This document shows, piece by piece, positions 1 to 6,599 of a stretch of DNA of 7,789 nucleotides (its first letter is position 1; each line of letters begins with the position of its first letter). Origin of the DNA: an uncultured Acidobacteriota bacterium (GTDB taxonomy: Bacteria > Acidobacteriota > Terriglobia > Bryobacterales > Bryobacteraceae). The translations under genes and the position numbers were made by a program. Where the stretch lies: the NCBI GenBank assembly GCA_937952345.1, contig CALFYN010000028.1:1-7789 (forward strand), given 5' to 3'. The notes beneath the pieces are model-generated. The model was given only the letters and a program-made list of their open reading frames with translations. It did no database searches and was not told where the DNA came from.

Positions 1-113
1 CGGCGATGGTGGAGAAACTCAAGTACACACTCGCCGGCACGGGCGGCGCCAACGGTAAGCTCACACTCGAGTGGGAGAACCACTCCGCTTCGGTCACCTT
101 CACCGCGAAGTAG
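1..113 (+). CDS. DUF2911-like protein, C-terminal fragment (cut by window edge)
   Basis: Reading from base 3, an open frame of 36 codons runs to a TAG at 111-113; the 5' part lies outside the window. The visible tail contains a hydrophilic stretch (KLKYTLAG), a Gly-rich turn, then two beta-strand-like segments reading 'GKLTLEWENHSASVTF'. This resembles the closing strands of DUF2911 proteins, small beta-rich exported proteins of unknown function that are common in Acidobacteriota and Bacteroidota and usually end in a 'leW...vsvpf'-like strand pair. The following hydrolase gene starts five bases after the stop, so the two are probably co-transcribed. With only the tail visible, the family call rests on pattern memory; the presence of a coding frame is much surer than its name. 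Confidence 0.55.
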   Translation, partial: AMVEKLKYTLAGTGGANGKLTLEWENHSASVTFTAK

Positions 114-118
114 CTTCG

Positions 119-1696
119 ATGCATGCTCTCGCGCTGCTCCTTACGGTCCCCACGTGGGCTCAACTTCCACACGGTTACGTCGATCCGAAGCCCGTGCTCG
201 CGGCCGCGGAAAAGGCAATCGGCGCGGACAAACTGCGCTGCGTGACGATCTCCGGCACGGCCTACGCGGGCATCGTCGGGCAGCAGCGGGAGTCGGCGTG
301 GAACGTCGATTGGCCGCGCGGCGAAGCGCTCGAGAACTTCACCCGCACCATGAATTGGGAGGCGGGCACAATGCTCGAACGCTTCGAGCGTGCGCCGGGA
401 AAGAACCCCGCCTCCTGGAAATACGGGCAAGGCTGGCGCGGTGGGACACCCATTCAGAGACAGCGCAACCAGACCTTCGCCGTCAACGGACGCATCGGCT
501 GGCACATCGATGGCGGCGGCCCCGCTGTAGCAGCACCGCCCGAAGACGCCGAACGCTGGCAAGTCGATCTCTGGCTCAACCCTCATGGCTTTCTGAAGGC
601 CGCCAAACTCCCCGGAGCCAATCCCAAAGCCGTATGGCGCTGGGAACTCGGCGAAATGGGCCGCGACGGCCACACCACCACTCCCGAGAAGGTCACGGTG
701 GTCTCCATCACGATGTTCGGCAAGTACCGCATCGATGCCACCATCAACCCGCGCAACCTGCTGCAGCGCATCCACACATGGGTGCCGGATCCGGTGCTCG
801 GCGACATGAACTACGAACACGAGTTCGCTGATGATACCTACATCGATGCAGGCAACGGCATTCGCTTCCCCACCGTGTGGCATCACCACGATGGTTGGGA
901 TGACAACTTCGGAACGCTGAACGTGAGCGCGGGACATAACGGATTTGGAGGCAAGCTTGACCGCGTGCAAGCCAACGTGTGTCCCGATCCCGTCGCCGTC
1001 CCCGCCGGCGTGCGCGCCGCGGATCACTCCGTCAAGGTCGAGACTACGAAGCTCGCCGATGGGGTTTACCTGCTCGGGGGCGGATCGCATAACAGCGTGG
1101 CCGTCGAATTCGACAAGTACATCGCCGTGGTCGAAGCGCCGCTTGACGAAGCGCGCAGCCTGGCTGTCATCGAAGAAGTAGTGAAGCGCATCCCCAACAA
1201 GCCGATCCGCTACGTCGTCAATACGCATCAACACTTCGATCACGCCGGCGGACTGCGCACCTACATGCACATCGGGGCCACCATCATCACGCAATGGAAG
1301 AACTTCGAATTCTTCAACCGGGATTTCCTGAACTACGCGCCGCGAACACTTGCGCCGGATATGGTCTCGCTGTGGCCGCCGACGGAGTTGAGCGAGGGCT
1401 ATCAATATGAGACCGTGCGCGAGAACTACACACTCGCCGACGGATCACGCACCATGCACGTCTCTTACGTGCAGCCACTGGCACATGTTGAGGGAATGCT
1501 GATGGTGTACTTGCCGAACGAGCGCATCGCCATTGAAGCCGACCTCTTTGACCCGCCCGGCACGGGTACTCCCACACCAGAGAACAAGGCGCTATTCGAT
1601 CATATCCGCCGGCTTGCGGTACAACCAGCCACCATCGTGCCCATCCATGGCCGCCCGGTGTCCTGGAACAGCTTTGCGAAAATGTTCTCACGGTGA
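119..1696 (+). CDS. Secreted metallo-beta-lactamase-fold hydrolase with large N-terminal domain
   Basis: Protein of 525 residues. Residues 1-14 look like a short Sec signal peptide (MHALALLLTVPTWA, then Gln). Residues about 15-300 form a beta-rich domain full of Trp and aromatic residues that I do not recognise as an enzyme; it could be a LolA-like substrate or lipid-binding fold. Residues about 310-525 are a metallo-beta-lactamase domain: HxHxDH at 370-375 (HQHFDH, followed by AGG), a later His at 456, a bridging Asp at 475 (EADLF) and a C-terminal His at 510 (PIHGRP). That is a complete dinuclear metal set, so it should be an active, probably zinc-dependent, hydrolase; the substrate is unknown. 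The ATG at 119 was chosen because it follows the upstream stop by five bases. An in-frame GTG at 71 would overlap the DUF2911-like gene by 43 bases, but would give the leader a more charged n-region, so it remains possible. Neither start has a strong ribosome site. Confidence 0.85.
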   Translation: MHALALLLTVPTWAQLPHGYVDPKPVLAAAEKAIGADKLRCVTISGTAYAGIVGQQRESAWNVDWPRGEALENFTRTMNWEAGTMLERFERAPGKNPASWKYGQGWRGGTPIQRQRNQTFAVNGRIGWHIDGGGPAVAAPPEDAERWQVDLWLNPHGFLKAAKLPGANPKAVWRWELGEMGRDGHTTTPEKVTVVSITMFGKYRIDATINPRNLLQRIHTWVPDPVLGDMNYEHEFADDTYIDAGNGIRFPTVWHHHDGWDDNFGTLNVSAGHNGFGGKLDRVQANVCPDPVAVPAGVRAADHSVKVETTKLADGVYLLGGGSHNSVAVEFDKYIAVVEAPLDEARSLAVIEEVVKRIPNKPIRYVVNTHQHFDHAGGLRTYMHIGATIITQWKNFEFFNRDFLNYAPRTLAPDMVSLWPPTELSEGYQYETVRENYTLADGSRTMHVSYVQPLAHVEGMLMVYLPNERIAIEADLFDPPGTGTPTPENKALFDHIRRLAVQPATIVPIHGRPVSWNSFAKMFSR

Positions 1697-1738
1697 TTCT
1701 GTTCGCGTGGCCATCGGAACTTCAAGGCAAGAGCAACC

Positions 1739-1755
1739 CCGGCTTTGAAAGCCGG
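1739..1755. terminator. Small hairpin in convergent spacer, possible bidirectional terminator
   Basis: The 114-bp gap between the hydrolase stop (1696) and the ThuA stop (1811) holds a perfect 7-bp GC-rich inverted repeat, CCGGCTT / AAGCCGG, with a 3-base loop. It is correctly placed to end both convergent transcripts. There is no T-run after it in either direction, so it is not a textbook intrinsic terminator and may instead only stall polymerase or protect the 3' end. I see nothing else in this gap. Confidence 0.3.
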
Positions 1756-1810
1756 CGCGATGTGCTGGAGCGCTCACTGGCGGCAGGTTTGCAACAACGC
1801 ACACTGACGG

Positions 1811-3259
1811 CTACATACGGCCTGCGCTCCACAGGATGGCGCGTTCGACAAGGGTCTTGTACCAAGGGCTTTCGTGGGCTTCGCGGCCGTGGCCCGGTTG
1901 CAGCACGACTACCTTCGATTGCTTCGATGGGCCGATCCAACCGACGACCTTATCGCTGGTGGGATGATCGAGCGTGAGTAGCGGCTGAATGGCGTCCGAT
2001 TGCCATACGCGGATGTACGTCTCATCGTAGATACGCATCTCCGGCACGCCTTTGACGATGGGATGCGCGCCCGTGGGCGTCACAACGAGTTCCAGGTCAT
2101 GCTGGAAGCCTGATTGTTTCAGGTCATAGAGCCCGCCGGTGACTTCGCGCCACCACCATTCCCAATCGGCGAAGTCGGCCAGAGCATGATGCAGTACCAC
2201 GACCCCCTTGCCACTTTCGACAAATGCTCTCAGATTGGCTTTGTGCGCATCGGGCATGGTGGCCATCAGGTCATATAAAACGGCAACATCGTAGGACTTG
2301 CGAATGTCGCGGCGAAAGGCTGCCGGATGCGGATCGACATTGACCCGGATCTTGCGGTTGCCTTCGAACAGCGTGTAGAACGAGGCCTCGTGGCTGTGGC
2401 CTCCGGTAACGACAAGGACACGCACGGCATCCTTGTCCTTCGGACTCAGATCAATGTGCGCGGGTAGCGAAACCGTGTTCCGTGCGGCCCATTCGACGCC
2501 TCGTGCGTACGATGCCACAAAACCCGGCGCCTGCATCGCCGCCAGATCATGGCCCAGAGCAGTGTGGAAAACGCGGCCTCTGCCGTAACCCACGGTCCAC
2601 AGGAGCGGTTCGTCCTTGCCGGTGCCACGCTTGTCCAATGCGTCGAACGCCGTGGCCAGCACGTGGATTCCGGGCTCCAGCCGGAAGTTGTGATACAGCT
2701 CATCGCTGATGAGAAACTGCGCGTCCATACCGGCGGCAATGGGATGCGCCGTGTCTTTCCAGGTGACTTTGTAAGCGTGGCGCGCACCGTGTCCGGTCTT
2801 TGGTTCGGCCGAGTCCCATCGGGCGCCGATCATGCGCGCCCACTCGGGCCAAGGCTTCTGATGGACGCCCGTGCGGCCCATCTTCTCGGCCAGAACTTCC
2901 ACATCGCCGAAGGGATAGCTGGCAGCATGAATTGCCACCAGACCCTTGCCAGAGCGTACGAAGTCCTCGACCGCCTTTTCCGTCGCCACGCTCCAGCGCG
3001 GGCCGCAGTAGTTGACGATCAGCACATCGTAGGGACGCAGCGACTCCGCACCAATTGTCATCGGCTCCTCCGTGACACGGACATCGAAGCGGCCCGTGGC
3101 ATCAAGGATCTGCCGCAGGAACGGTGTGGTGGCGCGCCAGTCATGATTGTTGCGGCCCGTCAAGATGAGAGCGCGGATCTTGTCTTTCTCGAAGTAGGGC
3201 GTGTCAGGAACTGCCTGCGCCATCAGCACGGCGGGCAGTAAAAACAGAACGAGCCTCAT
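1811..3259 (-). CDS. Exported protein with two tandem ThuA domains
   Basis: Protein of 482 residues, starting at the ATG whose first base is 3259. Residues 1-16 are a Sec signal peptide (MRLVLFLLPAVLMAQA). Two ThuA-like (glutamine-amidotransferase-like) domains follow. Domain 1, about 27-262, shows 'LILTGRNNHDW' (31-41), 'GLVAIHAA' (106-113), 'DELYHNF' (186-192) and 'GRGRVFHTALGHD' (226-238). Domain 2, about 278-481, shows 'VLVVTGGHSHEASF' (281-294), 'GVVVLHHAL' (352-360), 'YDETY' (411-415) and 'VVLQPGHG' (451-458). Both keep the family's His and Asp-Glu positions, so neither looks degenerate. ThuA was named from trehalose utilisation and is linked to keto-sugar metabolism together with Gfo/Idh dehydrogenases; its precise reaction here is inferred. 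Single-domain ThuA proteins are about half this length. The ATG overlaps the stop of the upstream oxidoreductase as ATGA, indicating translational coupling. It is the last gene of the operon. A longer reading from 3280 was rejected because it adds seven residues before a clean leader. Confidence 0.88.
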   Translation of the reverse strand: MRLVLFLLPAVLMAQAVPDTPYFEKDKIRALILTGRNNHDWRATTPFLRQILDATGRFDVRVTEEPMTIGAESLRPYDVLIVNYCGPRWSVATEKAVEDFVRSGKGLVAIHAASYPFGDVEVLAEKMGRTGVHQKPWPEWARMIGARWDSAEPKTGHGARHAYKVTWKDTAHPIAAGMDAQFLISDELYHNFRLEPGIHVLATAFDALDKRGTGKDEPLLWTVGYGRGRVFHTALGHDLAAMQAPGFVASYARGVEWAARNTVSLPAHIDLSPKDKDAVRVLVVTGGHSHEASFYTLFEGNRKIRVNVDPHPAAFRRDIRKSYDVAVLYDLMATMPDAHKANLRAFVESGKGVVVLHHALADFADWEWWWREVTGGLYDLKQSGFQHDLELVVTPTGAHPIVKGVPEMRIYDETYIRVWQSDAIQPLLTLDHPTSDKVVGWIGPSKQSKVVVLQPGHGREAHESPWYKTLVERAILWSAGRM

Positions 3260-4446
3260 ATGTTCCACTCTTCGCGCCACGTGACGATGCGGCTCTGTTG
3301 CCAGGCGAGATTGCCCATGTGGCAGGCCATGGCTCCGTAGTGGCCCTGATCGGCTGTGGCGTTCGGCTGTTTACGCGACCGAATACAGTCGATCCAATTC
3401 TGCATGTGCGCATCGCGCGTGCCCGCCCCGAGAATGGCATCCTGCAACGTGCCGCCGGCGGGAAGGAAGCGATAGCCGGAGCGGAAGATATGCAAGCGGC
3501 CGCCGCTGCCAAAGAACACAATATCCGCGGACTCGGGGCCGACGCGATCAGTGACCGTAGCTTCGAAGGAGACAGTCATCTTCTCGGGATACTCGGCAAT
3601 CAGGTTGATGTTGTCCGGCGTGTCGCGGCCATCGTCGAACTCGTAGATTCCACCGAGCGAGGTCACCTTCGCAGGCCTGGTGATGCCGAGGAACCACTGC
3701 ACGACATCCACCATGTGTACGAACAGCCCGCCGGTCTGGCCGCAGCAGAGATCCATGTAGGAAAAGCGATTGAAGTACCGCTTTGGGTCCCAGGGGATGA
3801 TTGGCAGAGAGCCGAGACATGCCTCCCAGTTGAGCCCGGCGGGTTTCTGCTCCATGCCTGGTGGAGGCGCGAAGCGATAGCCGCTGTTGTTGTTCCACAC
3901 GGTGCGCACCATGTGGACGCGGCCGATTCTGCCGCTCGAGAAGAAGCGCTCCTTCGCCTCAGCGAAGTGCGGTGTGGATCGCTGCTGCACGCCCGTCTGC
4001 AAGATGCGTCCGGTCTCGCGCACGGCATTGACCAGCGGCGGGCCCTGCTCGGGACGCGAGGTCATGGGCTTCTCGACATACACATCCTTGCCTGCGCGGC
4101 AGGCATCGATGGCGATGCGCGAGTGGGTGTTGTCCCATGTAGCGACAATGACTCCGTCGATGTCCTTGCGGTCGAGCAGTTGGCGGTAGTCTTCGTACCT
4201 CTGCACAGTTTCAGCGGTCTTGGCGACGGCTTCGTCGCGGCGCTGGTCCCAGGCGTCGCACACGGCCACCCACTCGATGTTGGGACACTTATTCGCCTCG
4301 GACATGAGGTAAGAGCCGCGGCCGCCGCATCCCACGATGCCGATGCGGACGCGGTCATTGGCGCCAAGTACGCGGCTATACGAGGCCGCCGCCATCATCG
4401 TCGATGCTGCGATGAAGGCACGCCGTGATTCCTGTTGTGATGGCAT
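3256..4446 (-). CDS. Gfo/Idh/MocA-family oxidoreductase B, twin-arginine leader
   Basis: Protein of 396 residues and likely NAD(P)-dependent dehydrogenase acting on a sugar or cyclitol hydroxyl. The N-terminus has a twin-arginine motif (SRRAF, Arg 8-9) and an Ala-rich stretch ending near 'VLGAND' (26-31), which fits a Tat leader. The Rossmann domain carries GxGxxG at 39-44 (GCGGRG). The EKP motif with the usual catalytic Lys is at 125-127. The C-terminal alpha/beta domain includes the 'GMEQKP' segment (197-202), characteristic of this Acidobacteria-type branch, and His 244 in 'LFVHMVD'. The residue four before that His is Gly 240, where many family members have Asp. The ATG at 4446 is fixed by AAAGGAA at 4453-4459. 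It starts 14 bases after oxidoreductase A stops, and its own stop overlaps the ThuA start. It is clearly a paralogue of oxidoreductase A: the GANDR, EKP, GMEQKP, EYPEK and closing 'GNLA' blocks are shared in the same order. Confidence 0.9.
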   Translation of the reverse strand: MPSQQESRRAFIAASTMMAAASYSRVLGANDRVRIGIVGCGGRGSYLMSEANKCPNIEWVAVCDAWDQRRDEAVAKTAETVQRYEDYRQLLDRKDIDGVIVATWDNTHSRIAIDACRAGKDVYVEKPMTSRPEQGPPLVNAVRETGRILQTGVQQRSTPHFAEAKERFFSSGRIGRVHMVRTVWNNNSGYRFAPPPGMEQKPAGLNWEACLGSLPIIPWDPKRYFNRFSYMDLCCGQTGGLFVHMVDVVQWFLGITRPAKVTSLGGIYEFDDGRDTPDNINLIAEYPEKMTVSFEATVTDRVGPESADIVFFGSGGRLHIFRSGYRFLPAGGTLQDAILGAGTRDAHMQNWIDCIRSRKQPNATADQGHYGAMACHMGNLAWQQSRIVTWREEWNI

Positions 4447-4452
4447 GGGCGG

Positions 4453-4459
4453 TTCCTTT
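4453..4459 (-). promoter_or_regulatory. Ribosome binding site of oxidoreductase B
   Basis: On the minus strand AAAGGAA lies six bases before the ATG at 4446, immediately after the stop of oxidoreductase A. It decides against a longer reading of the gene back to 4623, which would overlap the 3' end of its neighbour in another frame. Confidence 0.75.
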
Positions 4460-4460
4460 C

Positions 4461-5654
4461 TCATGCGGGCAGATCCCATTTGTTGTCCCAGGGCACACGC
4501 ATTCTGCGGCGGTAGGCGAGATTTCCCATGAAGCACGCCACAGCGCTGTAGTAGCCTTCTTCTTCGTTGGCAAGCGGCTTGTTGCGAGTGCGGATGCATT
4601 CCATCCAGTTGCGGAGCAGCCATTCGGCGCTGGATGGATCGCCTGGTCCCCGCCCCGCCGCCACGCTGCTGTTCTTTGGGTGCGGCTGATAATCAAAGCC
4701 AAGCGCGCGGTCGTAACGGTTGATGGTGAGGAGGCCACCCGTACCCCGCAATTCCAGTCCGGCCGTGGTCTTCCATCCGGTGGTCATGATCTCGGCCTCG
4801 AAGGTGACGTTCACCTTTTCCGGGTACTCCAGCACGAGGTTGATCACATCCGGCGTATCGCGGTCGGGGAAATGATAGATGCCGCCGCCGGCCACCGCGG
4901 CCGATGGCTTGTGCAGATTGAGTAGCATGTGGGCCGAGTCGATGACATGAATCCCAATCCCCATGATCATGCCTCCATCGTAGTAGAGCCACTTGTAGGG
5001 GCTGAAGTAGATGTCCGGGTTCCAGGCCACCTTCGGGCCGGGACCGAGCCAGCGCTCCCAATCGAGTCCCTCGGGCTTTTGCTCCATCCCGGAAGGTGGC
5101 TTTTGGATATAGCCATTGTTGCCGTTGTACCAGGTCTTGATGAGGCCTATCTTGCCCATAGCTCCCGAACCGATGTACTTGTCGCGAGCGATCTGGTAGT
5201 GCGGAACGGCGCGGGCCTGCATGCCCACCTGCACGATGCGCTTGTGCTCGCGCGCTGCTTTCACCAGCGCCTGTCCGTCTTTGGGCGTGTGCACCATGGG
5301 CTTTTCGACGTACACGTCCTTGCCCGCTTTGCAGGCGTCGATGGCTACCGGCGCATGCCAATGGTCTGGCGTGGCGACGATGACCGCGTCGATCTCCTTG
5401 TGTTCGAGCAATTGGCGGTGATCCTTGTAGGTCTTTACTCCGCCCCCGGCGATGGTTGCCGCCTGGTCGGCACGCGCGCTGTAGATATCGCACACCGCGG
5501 CGAAGCCGGCGCCGATGCGGCCGGACTCCTTCATCAGATACTGGCCGCGCGGGCCAGTGCCGATGACGCCGAGTTGCAACCGGTCATTCGCGCCAAGAAT
5601 GCGCGTGTAGGATGCAGCGGTGGCCGCAAGCATGGATCTGCGTGTGGTTTCCAT
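4461..5654 (-). CDS. Gfo/Idh/MocA-family oxidoreductase A, twin-arginine leader
   Basis: Protein of 397 residues, probably an NAD(P)-dependent sugar or glycoside dehydrogenase. It starts with METTRRSML (Arg 5-6), a short Tat-like leader reaching 'ILGAND' (19-24). The Rossmann motif GxGxxG is at 32-37 (GTGPRG), 'VATPDHWH' at 93-100 is the usual strand after the nucleotide-binding core, and EKP with the expected catalytic Lys is at 117-119. The C-terminal domain has 'GMEQKPEGLDW' (189-199) and 'GIGIHVID' (232-239). His 236 sits where the family's catalytic His is expected, but the residue four before it is Gly 232, not Asp. The ATG at 5654 is fixed by AAAGGAG six bases upstream; the TIM-barrel gene stops 12 bases before it. 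Family members with Tat leaders, such as Zymomonas glucose-fructose oxidoreductase, are exported with cofactor already bound, so the same is inferred here. The exact substrate is unknown. Confidence 0.9.
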   Translation of the reverse strand: METTRRSMLAATAASYTRILGANDRLQLGVIGTGPRGQYLMKESGRIGAGFAAVCDIYSARADQAATIAGGGVKTYKDHRQLLEHKEIDAVIVATPDHWHAPVAIDACKAGKDVYVEKPMVHTPKDGQALVKAAREHKRIVQVGMQARAVPHYQIARDKYIGSGAMGKIGLIKTWYNGNNGYIQKPPSGMEQKPEGLDWERWLGPGPKVAWNPDIYFSPYKWLYYDGGMIMGIGIHVIDSAHMLLNLHKPSAAVAGGGIYHFPDRDTPDVINLVLEYPEKVNVTFEAEIMTTGWKTTAGLELRGTGGLLTINRYDRALGFDYQPHPKNSSVAAGRGPGDPSSAEWLLRNWMECIRTRNKPLANEEEGYYSAVACFMGNLAYRRRMRVPWDNKWDLPA

Positions 5655-5660
5655 GGTGGG

Positions 5661-5667
5661 CTCCTTT
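5661..5667 (-). promoter_or_regulatory. Ribosome binding site of oxidoreductase A
   Basis: AAAGGAG on the minus strand lies six bases before the ATG at 5654. It overlaps the TGA of the upstream TIM-barrel gene (reading TGAAAGGAG), so ribosomes finishing the first gene are placed directly at the second. Confidence 0.8.
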
Positions 5668-6512
5668 CAGTGCACCGTGGCCATGACGGGTTGGAGAACC
5701 GCGCCGAGGTGTTTGAGACTGTCTGCCGCCTGTTTCGGCGTGCCGCACTCGACGGAGAGAACGCCGTGGAAGCCGCCTTCGCTCAGGATGTGGACGACAC
5801 GGGCCCAATCGATGACACCTTCGCCACAGGCGCAGCCGACGGGGGTTCCCGTGACTTTGCCTTTCTCCGTTTCGGCCTGACGGATGGAGATATCCTTCGC
5901 ATGCACATGCACAAGCAACGGGAGTACGGCTCGCAAGCCTTCGTAGGGATCCTCACCGCCGAGGAAGGCGTTGCCCGTATCGTAGTTGATGCGCAGGTTC
6001 GGCGATTTCACCAGCGTGGCGATGCGCAGCAGCCCTTCGGTTTTCTTCGTCAGGCTCTGATGCGGTTCGATGGCGATGTGGACTCCGTAACGCTCGGCGA
6101 TTTGCAGGGTCTTCTTGAGGGTGTAGCGCATGACCTGGAAGCATTCCTCGTCTTCGAGCCATGCGGGGCGTATCCCTTCGTCGGTGTTGACGACGTTTGC
6201 GCCGATGGCGGCGGCCAGCCGGATAGCCTTCTCGAGGTACGGCACGCTGATTTCGGGCCGCATCAGGGGCGTGTGCGCACTCAGGCCAGAGGCCACGACG
6301 TTGTTTGCCTGAAGTGTGTCTTTCATCTCCAGCGGGTCATTGTCCATGGAGAAGGAATGGAAGTAGCCGGCTTCGCTGAGCAGTTCGCGGCCATTGTGCA
6401 CCATGGGTTCCACGTAGCGGAATCCAAGTTCAGCCGCGCGCCGCACCCCTTCGGCGAACGGCTTGTCCTCACAGCGAATGAATTCGAGATTGACGCCTAC
6501 GTCAATGGACAT
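5667..6512 (-). CDS. Sugar phosphate isomerase/epimerase-type TIM barrel
   Basis: Protein of 281 residues with no signal peptide or membrane segment, so cytoplasmic. It belongs to the xylose-isomerase-like TIM-barrel superfamily (AP_endonuc_2 type), which holds isomerases, epimerases and dehydratases of sugars, keto-sugars and inosose. The metal-site residues are present in order: Glu 149 in 'IAIEPH', Asp 178 in 'NYDTGN', His 204 in 'HVHAKD', and Glu 255 in 'SVECG'. The 'GEGVIDW' block (230-236) is the usual loop before the last strands. The length is typical for the family. The ATG at 6512 is fixed by AAGGAG eight bases upstream; the much longer open frame reaching 7178 is only the antisense of the regulator gene. 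It is the first gene of the four-gene operon. Given its neighbours it likely acts on the keto product of an oxidoreductase, in the manner of inosose dehydratase/isomerase or 3-keto-sugar enzymes; that reaction is an inference. Confidence 0.85.
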   Translation of the reverse strand: MSIDVGVNLEFIRCEDKPFAEGVRRAAELGFRYVEPMVHNGRELLSEAGYFHSFSMDNDPLEMKDTLQANNVVASGLSAHTPLMRPEISVPYLEKAIRLAAAIGANVVNTDEGIRPAWLEDEECFQVMRYTLKKTLQIAERYGVHIAIEPHQSLTKKTEGLLRIATLVKSPNLRINYDTGNAFLGGEDPYEGLRAVLPLLVHVHAKDISIRQAETEKGKVTGTPVGCACGEGVIDWARVVHILSEGGFHGVLSVECGTPKQAADSLKHLGAVLQPVMATVH

Positions 6513-6520
6513 GAATAAGA

Positions 6521-6526
6521 CTCCTT
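6521..6526 (-). promoter_or_regulatory. Ribosome binding site of the operon's first gene
   Basis: AAGGAG on the minus strand, eight bases before the ATG at 6512. It is the strongest argument for this start in a frame that stays open for hundreds of bases further upstream. Confidence 0.8.
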
Positions 6527-6534
6527 GCCTGGAG

Positions 6535-6563
6535 AGTTTAGCCAGGATGTAGAATGTTGTCGT
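6535..6563 (-). promoter_or_regulatory. Candidate promoter of the four-gene operon
   Basis: In the divergent gap, the minus strand reads ACGACA (6563-6558), 17 bases, then TAAACT (6540-6535). Each box matches four of six sigma-70 consensus bases with ideal spacing. Transcription would begin near 6528, leaving a very short leader before the AAGGAG. The interrupted repeat CCTGG (6528-6532) / CCAGG (6542-6546) flanks the -10 box and could be an operator. The boxes are weak matches, so this is a candidate only. Confidence 0.35.
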
Positions 6564-6599
6564 CCGGAATCGTTCAGTGAAAGAATTTGAACATCGGCG

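Noticed and set aside
1314..1691. A 125-codon open frame on the - strand inside the hydrolase gene.
   Set aside because: It overlaps the metal-binding half of the hydrolase, shows no domain, and is Arg/Ser/Ala rich as expected for a shadow.
1693..1977. Small open frame on the + strand in the spacer after the hydrolase.
   Set aside because: It runs into the antisense of the ThuA gene, has no ribosome site, and its Arg-rich translation looks like a shadow.
3298..4428. A 376-codon open frame on the + strand across oxidoreductase B.
   Set aside because: Antisense shadow of a gene with clear Rossmann and EKP motifs; the composition (Ala, Val, His, Asp rich) is typical of such shadows.
4447..4623. 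N-terminal extension of oxidoreductase B to 455 residues.
   Set aside because: It would overlap the 3' end of oxidoreductase A in another frame; the ATG at 4446 has its own ribosome site and opens directly into the twin-arginine leader.
4929..6518. A 529-codon open frame on the + strand across oxidoreductase A and the TIM barrel.
   Set aside because: It is the antisense of two well-supported genes with family motifs and ribosome sites; its translation shows no recognisable domain, and long antisense frames are common in GC-rich DNA.
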